Shown: piece after piece, positions 1 to 5,960 of the stretch
Layout: every line of letters begins with the position of its first letter
How positions within the stretch are numbered: position 1 is the first letter of the stretch
Position numbers and translations under genes: made by a program
The notes under the pieces: generated by a model
Told to the model about the DNA's origin: nothing
Database searches by the model: none
Seen by the model: only the letters and a program-made list of their open reading frames with translations
Source: Chromobacteriaceae bacterium
GTDB taxonomy: Bacteria; Pseudomonadota; Gammaproteobacteria; Burkholderiales; Aquaspirillaceae
Assembly (NCBI GenBank): GCA_030151505.1
Contig: JASLDQ010000305.1
Span: forward strand, 1-8,542
Length of the DNA stretch: 8,542 bases
Reading direction: 5' to 3'

Positions 1-1
1 C

Positions 2-364
2 AAGCAGAACTGGCGTAACACCTACAAAGTGTCGGTTGGCGCCAACTATAAGTACAGCGATGCACTGCTGCTGCGTGGCGGCATTGCCTACGACCAGTCG
101 CCGGTCAGCGATGACAGCATGCGCCACCCGGCCTTGCCCGACAGCAACCGCTGGTTGTTCTCGCTCGGCGGTAACTACAAGTTCACCAAGCAGGATTCGC
201 TGGACCTGGCCTACACCTTCGTGAACTTCGCCAATGCCAATGCGAACTACAAGGACTCGTGCACCCCGGTTTCGTCGAGCTGCACCGGCAACGGCGAAAC
301 CACCAAGGGTGAATACAAGACCCATATCCACATGTTGGGCATTCAGTACAACCGCGCTTTCTAA
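2..364 (+). CDS. fadL: Outer-membrane long-chain fatty acid transporter, FadL family (C-terminal part only)
   Basis: The last 120 residues of an outer-membrane beta-barrel of the FadL/TodX family are visible; the 5' end lies outside the window, so the reading frame opens at base 2. FadL proteins carry long-chain fatty acids across the outer membrane by a lateral-opening route. The visible part follows the E. coli FadL C-terminus segment by segment: a W-R-N-T-Y strand, then LRGGIAYDQSPV, a P-D-x-N-R-W strand, a Y-K-F-T strand, and a final strand ending in YNRAF. The terminal Phe is the usual BAM recognition residue of outer-membrane proteins. An apparent extracellular loop before the last strand holds two Cys seven residues apart (fragment residues 87 and 94), which could form a disulfide. 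The following beta-oxidation genes fit the role. Substrate range cannot be read from this fragment. Confidence 0.93.
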   Translation, partial: KQNWRNTYKVSVGANYKYSDALLLRGGIAYDQSPVSDDSMRHPALPDSNRWLFSLGGNYKFTKQDSLDLAYTFVNFANANANYKDSCTPVSSSCTGNGETTKGEYKTHIHMLGIQYNRAF

Positions 365-387
365 TTCCGACAATTAAAGGCGTGGCC

Positions 388-419
388 GCCGGGTTGCCTG
401 CAAGCAGCCCGGCCCTTTT
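388..419 (+). terminator. Probable intrinsic terminator of the fadL gene
   Basis: A 10-bp stem (388-397 with 404-413, one G-U pair) closes over the six-base loop CTGCAA. It is followed by CC and a short run of four T (416-419), starting 24 bases after the fadL stop codon. The T run is short and followed by C residues, so termination may be partial and allow read-through into the beta-oxidation genes. Confidence 0.6.
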
Positions 420-496
420 CCCCCGTGGCAGGTCCAGCCAGGATTCCGCAATCTGGCAAGCATCACCTGCCGCATGTTTCTGTGTGTCTGCAATTC

Positions 497-501
497 GAGG
501 A
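497..501 (+). promoter_or_regulatory. Ribosome binding site that fixes the start of the dehydrogenase/hydratase gene
   Basis: GAGGA lies four bases before the ATG at 506. The open frame runs upstream to a GTG at 425, but the 27 residues this adds have no family likeness. The protein starting at 506 places the Rossmann GxGxxG at residues 15-20, where it is expected. The ATG at 506 is therefore preferred. Confidence 0.8.
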
Positions 502-505
502 AACC

Positions 506-2881
506 ATGTCTCAATCCAAGTTCATCGTACGCAAGGTGGCCGTGCTCGGCGCCGGGGTGATGGGCGCGCAGATTGCTGCGCATCTCGTCAACGCCAAGGT
601 TCCGACCGTGCTGTTTGATCTGCCGGCGCAGGAAGGCGACAAGAGCGCCATCGCCAAAAAGGCGATCGAAGGCCTGAAGAAGCTCAAGCCGGCCCCGCTG
701 GCGGGCAAGGATCGTGCGGCCTACATCCAGCCGGCCAACTATGAAGAGCACCTGCACCTGCTCAAGGATTGCGATCTGGTGATCGAAGCCATCGCCGAAC
801 GGATGGACTGGAAGGCCGACCTTTACACCAAGGTGGCCCCGCATCTGGGCGAGCAGACCATTTTCGCCACCAACACCTCCGGCCTCAGCATCAACAAGCT
901 GGCCGAGAGCTGCCCGGCCGAAGTCCGAGCCCGCTTCTGCGGCGTCCACTTCTTCAACCCGCCGCGCTACATGCATCTGGTCGAGATCATCCCGTGCGCC
1001 GGCAGCGACGCCGCGGTGCTCGACAACCTCGAACGCTTCCTTGTCACCACGCTGGGCAAGGGCGTAGTGCGCGCCAAGGACACCCCCAACTTCGTCGCCA
1101 ACCGCGTCGGCGTGTTCTCCATGCTGGCGACCATCGCCAATGCCGAAAAGTACGGCATCCGCTTCGACGTGGTCGACGACCTGACCGGCCCGCGTCTGGG
1201 CCGTCCCAAGTCCGCCACCTTCCGCACCGCCGACGTGGTCGGTCTGGATACCTTCGCTCACGTGGTCAAGACCATGCAGGACACCCTGCCGAGTGACCCG
1301 TGGCACCCGCTGTTCAAGACCCCAGCCTGGCTGGCCAAGCTGATCGAAGCCGGCGCACTGGGCCAGAAAACCCGTGCTGGCATCTACAAGAAGGACGGCA
1401 AGCAGATGTTCGTGCTCGACCCGGCCAAGGGCGAGTACGTCCCGGCCGGCGAGAAGGGTGACGACGTCGTCAAAGCGATCCTCAAGAATGCCGATCCGGC
1501 CGCCAAGTTCAAGGCGCTGCGCGAAAGCCAGCACCCGCAGGCACAGTTCCTGTGGGCCTGCTTCCGCGACGTGTTCCACTACATCGGCTTCCATCTGGCC
1601 GATATCGCCGACAACGCCCGTGATCTCGATCTGGCGATCCGCTGGGGCTTCGGCTGGTCGGTCGGTCCGTTCGAAACCTGGCAATCGGCCGGTTGGCAGC
1701 AAGTCTCCCAGTGGATCGAGGAAGACGTGAAGGCCGGCAAGGCGCTGGCCGCCGCCGACCTGCCGGCCTGGGCGCTGGCCGCCGACCGCGCCGGCGTGCA
1801 TTTCCCGGACGGTTCCTACAACGCCGCCGCCGGCACCCTGTCCGGCCGCTCTACGCTGGACGTGTACGCCCGCCAGCTGGCCCCGGCCCTGGTGCTGGGC
1901 GAACAGGCCAAGAGCCTGGGCGAGACCGTGTTCGAGAACGAGGGCGTCAAGGCCTTCACCTCGGGCGATGGCGTGCTGGTGGTGTCGTTCAAGTCCAAGG
2001 CCCATGCCATTGGCCCGGCCGTGATCGAAGGCCTCAACAAGTCCATCGATATCGCCGAAGCCCAGTACAAGGCGCTGGTGATCTGGCAGACCGAAGCCCC
2101 GTTCTCGGTCGGCGCCGACCTGCAATCGATGATGCCGGCCTTCATGACCGGCGACTGGGACGCGATCGACAACACCGTCCGCCAGTTCCAGAACACCTCC
2201 ATGCGCCTGCGCTACAGCCAGATTCCGGTGGTGGCGGCGACCGAGGGTTACGCCTTCGGCGGCGGCTGCGAGTTCGTGATGCACGCCGACAAGGTGGTGG
2301 CCGCGCTCGAAACCTATATCGGTCTGGTCGAAGTCGGCGTCGGCCTGCTGCCGGGCGGCGGCGGCTGCAAGGAATTCGCCCTGCGTGCCGCGCCGGAATC
2401 CAGGGGCGACGTGCTGGCCGCGCTGAAGGACTACTTCATGGCCATCGCCACCGCCAAGGTCGGCACCAGCGCGCTGGAAGGCCAGGAAATCGGCTTCATC
2501 AAGAAGACCGACACCGTGGTGTTCAACGCCTACGAGCTGCTGTACGTCGCCAAGCAGGAAGCCATCGCGCTGGCCGAAGCCGGCTACCGTCCGCCGCTCA
2601 AGGTCAAGGCCTTCCCGGTCGCCGGCCGCGCCGGTGCCGCGTCCATCAAGGGTCAGCTGATCAACATGCTGGAAGGCAACTTCATCAGCAAGCACGACTA
2701 CACCATCGCCAGCCTGATCGCCGACGTGATGACCGGCGGCGACGTGGAGCAGGGCACGCTGGTGAACGAACAGTGGATTCTGGATCTGGAGCGCAAGGGC
2801 TTCATGTCGCTGCTGCGCAATCCGCTGACCCAGGCCCGCATCGCCAACATGCTGACCACCGGCAAGCCGCTGCGTAACTGA
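506..2881 (+). CDS. fadN: Fused 3-hydroxyacyl-CoA dehydrogenase / enoyl-CoA hydratase (FadN-type beta-oxidation protein)
   Basis: A cytoplasmic bifunctional beta-oxidation enzyme of 791 residues, near the usual length of about 790-800 for this family. It hydrates trans-2-enoyl-CoA to 3-hydroxyacyl-CoA and oxidises that with NAD+ to 3-ketoacyl-CoA. Domain order is dehydrogenase first and hydratase last, as in B. subtilis FadN and opposite to E. coli FadB. Residues 10-180 form the Rossmann domain, with GAGVMG at 15-20, NTSG at 123-126, and HFFNP with probable catalytic His148 and partner Glu160. DTPNFVANR at 192-200 opens the first dehydrogenase C-terminal domain (to about 290). A second copy of that domain lies at about 345-430. 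The crotonase domain spans about 470-690, with FSVGADL at 533-539 and GGGCE at 585-589. Glu589 and Glu609 keep the 20-residue spacing of the two catalytic Glu in rat enoyl-CoA hydratase, so both activities look intact. A helical tail follows. The thiolase gene lies 83 bases downstream in the same direction, probably in one operon. The symbol follows domain order and is not proof of orthology. Confidence 0.93.
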   Translation: MSQSKFIVRKVAVLGAGVMGAQIAAHLVNAKVPTVLFDLPAQEGDKSAIAKKAIEGLKKLKPAPLAGKDRAAYIQPANYEEHLHLLKDCDLVIEAIAERMDWKADLYTKVAPHLGEQTIFATNTSGLSINKLAESCPAEVRARFCGVHFFNPPRYMHLVEIIPCAGSDAAVLDNLERFLVTTLGKGVVRAKDTPNFVANRVGVFSMLATIANAEKYGIRFDVVDDLTGPRLGRPKSATFRTADVVGLDTFAHVVKTMQDTLPSDPWHPLFKTPAWLAKLIEAGALGQKTRAGIYKKDGKQMFVLDPAKGEYVPAGEKGDDVVKAILKNADPAAKFKALRESQHPQAQFLWACFRDVFHYIGFHLADIADNARDLDLAIRWGFGWSVGPFETWQSAGWQQVSQWIEEDVKAGKALAAADLPAWALAADRAGVHFPDGSYNAAAGTLSGRSTLDVYARQLAPALVLGEQAKSLGETVFENEGVKAFTSGDGVLVVSFKSKAHAIGPAVIEGLNKSIDIAEAQYKALVIWQTEAPFSVGADLQSMMPAFMTGDWDAIDNTVRQFQNTSMRLRYSQIPVVAATEGYAFGGGCEFVMHADKVVAALETYIGLVEVGVGLLPGGGGCKEFALRAAPESRGDVLAALKDYFMAIATAKVGTSALEGQEIGFIKKTDTVVFNAYELLYVAKQEAIALAEAGYRPPLKVKAFPVAGRAGAASIKGQLINMLEGNFISKHDYTIASLIADVMTGGDVEQGTLVNEQWILDLERKGFMSLLRNPLTQARIANMLTTGKPLRN

Positions 2882-2887
2882 TTATCC

Positions 2888-2943
2888 GGGTGCGAGGGGG
2901 CGCCGGGCGCGACCGGCCATGGCCGGCTACGCGCCGCGCACCC
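2888..2943 (+). repeat. GC-rich hairpin in the gap between the two beta-oxidation genes
   Basis: The 83-base gap holds nested inverted repeats. The core is a perfect 14-base palindrome (CCGGCCATGGCCGG, 2913-2926). Flanking arms GCGCG (2907-2911) and CGCGC (2930-2934) pair outside it. GGGTGCG (2888-2894) pairs with CGCACCC (2937-2943), with an uneven internal loop between. No T run follows, so it is not a typical intrinsic terminator. It leaves the thiolase ribosome binding site at 2954-2957 free. An RNA processing or stability role is possible but not shown. Confidence 0.5.
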
Positions 2944-2953
2944 CGGCCCTGAC

Positions 2954-2957
2954 GGAG
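2954..2957 (+). promoter_or_regulatory. Ribosome binding site of the thiolase gene
   Basis: GGAG stands seven bases before the ATG at 2965, a standard spacing. It supports this start, which gives a thiolase of normal length. Confidence 0.75.
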
Positions 2958-2964
2958 AGAAAAA

Positions 2965-4167
2965 ATGACCAAACAGATTCAAGAAGCCTACATCGTCGCC
3001 ACCACCCGTACTCCGGTGGGCAAGGCACCGCGCGGCATGATGCGCTTTGTCCGTCCGGACGACATGCTCGCCCACGTGATCAAGGGCGCGCTGGCCCAGG
3101 TGCCGAGCCTCGACGTCAACCTGATCAACGACGTGGTCGCCGGCTGCGCCTTCCCGGAAGCCGAGCAGGGCCTGAACATGGCGCGCATCGGCGCGCTCCT
3201 GGCCGGCCTGCCGGACACCGTCGGCGGCATCACCATCAACCGCTACTGCTCGTCCGGCATCAACGCCGTGCAGATCGCCGCCGACCGCATCCGTATGGGC
3301 GAGGCTGACGTGGTGATCGCGGCCGGTTCCGAGTCGATGTCCATGGTGCCGATGATGGGCAACAAGGTGTCGCTCAACCCGGAAATCTTCGCCAAGGATG
3401 AGAACTTCGCCATCGCCTACGGCATGGGTCTGACTGCCGAGAAGGTGGCGCAGCAGTGGAAGGTGTCGCGCGAGGACCAGGACGCCTTCGCGGTCGAATC
3501 GCACCGTCGCGCGCTGGCCGCGATCGAATCGGGCGCGTTTGCCGATGAAATCACCCCGCTGGAAGCGATCTACCGCAATCCGAACCTCAAGACCGGCGAA
3601 GTCGAAGTCATCAAGAAGCTGCTGACGACCGACGAAGGTCCGCGCGCCGGCACGACGATGGAAGGTCTGGCCAAGCTCAAGACCGTGTTCGACGCCAAGG
3701 GCAGCGTCACCGCCGGCAACAGCTCGCAGATGTCCGATGGCGCCGGCGCCGTGGTGCTGGTGAGCGAAAAGGTGCTCAAGCAGTTCAACTTGGTGCCGCT
3801 GGCCAAGTACACCACCTTCGCCGTCAAGGGCGTGCCGCCGGCGATCATGGGCATCGGCCCGAAGGAGGCCATCCCGGCCGCCCTCAAGCAAGCCGGCATT
3901 TCCCTGTCCGACCTCAAGTGGATCGAGCTGAACGAAGCTTTCGCCGCGCAGGCGCTGGCGGTGATCCGCGATCTGGACATCGACCAGTCGGTGGTCAACC
4001 CCAACGGCGGCGCGATCGCCCTGGGCCACCCGCTGGGTGCGACCGGTGCCATCCGCACCGCTACGCTGGTCCACGGCATGCGCCGTCAGGGGCTGAAGGG
4101 CCACGGCATGGTGACCATGTGCATCGGTACCGGCATGGGGGCTGCAGGCATCATCGAAGTGCTGTAA
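2965..4167 (+). CDS. fadA: Acetyl-CoA C-acyltransferase (3-ketoacyl-CoA thiolase, FadA-type)
   Basis: A thiolase of 400 residues, the normal length for the degradative class. It cleaves 3-ketoacyl-CoA with CoA to give acetyl-CoA and an acyl-CoA two carbons shorter, the last step of each beta-oxidation round in the cytoplasm. The N-terminal half holds the nucleophile Cys95 in NRYCSSG and the GSESMS signature at 121-126. The C-terminal half holds NEAFAAQ (323-329), His355 in GGAIALGHPLGATGA, and the general acid/base Cys386 in CIGTGMG. All catalytic motifs are present, so the enzyme is expected to be active. It lies behind the fused dehydrogenase/hydratase, the partner expected for this enzyme, and is probably co-transcribed with it. 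Biosynthetic acetoacetyl-CoA thiolases share these motifs, but the neighbour favours beta-oxidation. No promoter is evident in the preceding gap. Confidence 0.94.
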   Translation: MTKQIQEAYIVATTRTPVGKAPRGMMRFVRPDDMLAHVIKGALAQVPSLDVNLINDVVAGCAFPEAEQGLNMARIGALLAGLPDTVGGITINRYCSSGINAVQIAADRIRMGEADVVIAAGSESMSMVPMMGNKVSLNPEIFAKDENFAIAYGMGLTAEKVAQQWKVSREDQDAFAVESHRRALAAIESGAFADEITPLEAIYRNPNLKTGEVEVIKKLLTTDEGPRAGTTMEGLAKLKTVFDAKGSVTAGNSSQMSDGAGAVVLVSEKVLKQFNLVPLAKYTTFAVKGVPPAIMGIGPKEAIPAALKQAGISLSDLKWIELNEAFAAQALAVIRDLDIDQSVVNPNGGAIALGHPLGATGAIRTATLVHGMRRQGLKGHGMVTMCIGTGMGAAGIIEVL

Positions 4168-4203
4168 TCGCACTCGTCACGGCGGTGGTTGGCCGCACAT
4201 GAC

Positions 4204-4246
4204 GACAAAGCCGGCCGGGAAAACCCGGCCGGCTTTGTCTTATTCC
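4204..4246. terminator. Bidirectional intrinsic terminator between converging genes
   Basis: A perfect 16-bp stem (4204-4219 with 4224-4239) closes over an AAAA loop. It lies 36 bases after the thiolase stop and 48 bases beyond the stop of the opposing gene. On the plus strand the stem ends in CTTTGTC and is followed by TTATTCC. On the minus strand it ends in CTTTGTC followed by GTCATG. The U-rich part is therefore mostly inside the stem and is better on the plus strand. Position and symmetry argue that it stops transcription of both genes. Confidence 0.8.
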
Positions 4247-4287
4247 GCACCGCCTGGAGGAGGGGGCCGCATGGCCGGTCGCTGGAG

Positions 4288-5817
4288 CTAGCCGATTTTT
4301 TCGACCACCTCGAAATTCGCCAGCGCACAATCCGGGTATTCCTGCGGCGGAATGTCGATGCGGATGCGGTAGCGTTTGCCATGCGTGCTCAGCATGTAGA
4401 ACTGGCCGGCTGCCAGTGCCCGGCTGGCCGAGACCAACACACGGTTGCCGCTGATCGTGTTCATCTGGGGCAGGTAGAGGACGTCGATGGACGTACCATC
4501 ATCCTGACTCAGATTGATCTTGATCGGGGCGTGGCCGATGAAACGCAAGCCGACCAGAATGCGTCCGTCGCTCAGGCGGGAAAGACGCCGGACCAGCGCC
4601 AGCTTGACCACCTCGCTGTCCAGGCTGAGCAGCACCAAACCGTTGATCTGCAGCTTGTCGCCATGGCGGCCGGCGTACATGGCACCCAGCCCGCCGGTGC
4701 TTTCGTCGAGGACGCTCCAGTCCGGCGTGGACGACTGGAGGGCTGCCGGTGTGGCGTCGATGTCGTCCAGACCGTCGAGGCGGTTGAGGATGGCCTCGAT
4801 GCCGATCCAGCCGCGCATCATCCGGGCGATCTTCTGGCGTTCGTGGTTGCGCAACGTCTGTTCGCCCACCCGCGCCCAGCGGAAGGCGAGGTTGTTGAGC
4901 AGGTCGACATAGGCGCTTCGGTCCAGCCCTTCCAGTACGCGGAATTCCGGCGGGATGTCGCTGTCGGACTCGATGTCCATGATCACATCGGCGATGTGCT
5001 CCACCAGCGCTTCGCTGCTCCAGTAACGGTAGCCGTCTCCCGTCATGCCGCGCAGCAGGCGGCGGGGCGAGGCGGCTTCCTTGATGTTGAGGCAAAACAG
5101 GTGCTCGGCCGGGCGAATTTCGCTGTCCAGCGTGATCTCGGTCGACCATTTGTCGAGCCAGAGATCCACTTGTTCGATCTGCAGCGGCAACAGGCTGTCG
5201 GGCTGGATGGTACTCAGCATCGCCACCCGCAGCAGCAGGGACTGACAGCTCTGGTAGCGGGCCTCGCCCGGATAGAGCCGCAGGGGAGCGGCGGCGAAGG
5301 TATAGGCTTCGGCAAACTGGTAGTAGCGGTGAATCCGGGCCCACAGGGCGGACTCGACTTCCTGATAGCGGATCCAGTTCCATTTCGCCTGCATCACGCT
5401 GTGATAGAGACCACGGGCGGTGGCCAGTTTCATGCCCTCGAACAAGGCCGGTACCGGGCCGGTGCGGTACTGGCGCTCGCAAGCCAGATAGGCGCCGGCG
5501 AACTCGTTCCAGACCGAGGTGATCACCGCGACGTTCTGCTGCTTGCCGTTCATCTGATGAAAGAATTCGTCGCACAGGCGGCGCTGCAGCTTGTGCGATT
5601 TCTCGTCCAGAAACAGCAGGGTTTCCAGCCGGTCTTTCAGGCTCATCGCCTGGTCGGTGCCGAGCTGCGCCACAATCCTGACGATTTCCGCCTGCGATTG
5701 CAGGGCGTCGTCCTCGGAAAGCTCCTGAATGAGTTGTGCCGCCGACTTGACGTTGGTCGCCATGCCTTCTTGATCGCGATTGACCAACGAACTGACCAGA
5801 CCCTTGAAACCGAACAT
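4288..5817 (-). CDS. Conserved-type hypothetical protein with a degenerate PilZ-like C-terminal region
   Basis: A 509-residue protein without signal peptide or membrane segment, so probably cytoplasmic. I do not recognise a named family. Residues 1-350 are mostly helix-forming and rich in Trp, Tyr, Arg and Leu (for example the segments around 145-180 and 215-250). Residues 366-505 look like a beta-rich domain. It opens with WSVLDESTGG, where Asp371, Ser373 and Gly376 fit the D/N-x-S-x-x-G half of the PilZ cyclic-di-GMP signature. An R-x-x-x-R (Arg323, Arg327) precedes it by about 45 residues, farther than the usual 20-30, so ligand binding is uncertain. A second beta-rich piece (about 440-505) follows. 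The frame is open upstream to 5979, but the ATG at 5817 has a ribosome binding site, and an earlier start would run into the divergent phospholipase gene. The gene stands alone, convergent with the thiolase and divergent from the phospholipase. It could instead be an unrelated effector-type regulator. Existence of the gene is firm; function is tentative. Confidence 0.6.
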   Translation of the reverse strand: MFGFKGLVSSLVNRDQEGMATNVKSAAQLIQELSEDDALQSQAEIVRIVAQLGTDQAMSLKDRLETLLFLDEKSHKLQRRLCDEFFHQMNGKQQNVAVITSVWNEFAGAYLACERQYRTGPVPALFEGMKLATARGLYHSVMQAKWNWIRYQEVESALWARIHRYYQFAEAYTFAAAPLRLYPGEARYQSCQSLLLRVAMLSTIQPDSLLPLQIEQVDLWLDKWSTEITLDSEIRPAEHLFCLNIKEAASPRRLLRGMTGDGYRYWSSEALVEHIADVIMDIESDSDIPPEFRVLEGLDRSAYVDLLNNLAFRWARVGEQTLRNHERQKIARMMRGWIGIEAILNRLDGLDDIDATPAALQSSTPDWSVLDESTGGLGAMYAGRHGDKLQINGLVLLSLDSEVVKLALVRRLSRLSDGRILVGLRFIGHAPIKINLSQDDGTSIDVLYLPQMNTISGNRVLVSASRALAAGQFYMLSTHGKRYRIRIDIPPQEYPDCALANFEVVEKIG

Positions 5818-5823
5818 GTCTTT

Positions 5824-5828
5824 TCCCT
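5824..5828 (-). promoter_or_regulatory. Ribosome binding site supporting the start at 5817
   Basis: On the minus strand AGGGA lies six bases before the ATG at 5817. It is an imperfect match to the consensus but well spaced. It favours this start over the upstream in-frame codons, which overlap the divergent promoter region. Confidence 0.5.
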
Positions 5829-5853
5829 GTATCGCGCGCGCCGCACCGGTGGT

Positions 5854-5870
5854 GCTGTTCTGAGAACCGC
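5854..5870. promoter_or_regulatory. Imperfect palindrome in the divergent intergenic region, possible operator
   Basis: The centre is GTTC-TGA-GAAC (5857-5867), and outer GC/GC pairs extend it to 17 bases with one mismatch per side. A second short inverted repeat, GCACC-GGT-GGTGC (5843-5855), abuts it. The site is 37-53 bases upstream of the minus-strand ATG and about 90-107 upstream of the phospholipase start. It could bind a dimeric regulator of one or both genes. Short palindromes are common by chance in GC-rich DNA, so this is only a candidate. Confidence 0.25.
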
Positions 5871-5902
5871 CTGCCAGGCGCAATGTGCCGTATTCAATCC
5901 GG

Positions 5903-5931
5903 ATGGCATGGCCGCCCCGGCAATGCATAAT
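5903..5931 (+). promoter_or_regulatory. Candidate sigma-70 promoter for the phospholipase gene
   Basis: ATGGCA (5903-5908, four of six matches to TTGACA) and CATAAT (5926-5931, five of six matches to TATAAT) are spaced by 17 bases. Transcription would begin near 5938, leaving a short leader before the ATG at 5961. The downstream stretch 5941-5957 is strikingly AT-rich for this window. Confidence 0.3.
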
Positions 5932-5960
5932 CCGGCCTGATTCTTCAAATAAATATAGTG

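Noticed and set aside
476..504. GTTTC and GAAAC arms that could hide the ribosome binding site or act as a PsrA-like operator
   Set aside because: The stem is only five base pairs with a 19-base spacer, and the arm order and spacing do not match the GAAAC-N4-GTTTC PsrA site as I know it.
374..2695. A 773-codon open frame antisense to the dehydrogenase/hydratase gene
   Set aside because: The plus-strand gene has complete catalytic motifs. The antisense product is rich in Gly, His, Val, Gln and Asp with no domain, as expected opposite GC-rich codons.
2698..4173. A 491-codon open frame antisense to the thiolase gene
   Set aside because: Same composition artefact. It lies wholly opposite a thiolase with all active-site motifs, and has no ribosome binding site that I can see.
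4204..4239. A Neisseria-type DNA uptake sequence in the terminator stem
   Set aside because: The stem does not contain GCCGTCTGAA or a close variant, and I saw no copy elsewhere in the window.
4189..5940. A 583-codon plus-strand open frame opposite the PilZ-like gene
   Set aside because: It starts just before and runs straight through the terminator stem, and has shadow-type composition. The minus-strand frame has normal protein composition and a plausible ribosome binding site, so it is preferred.
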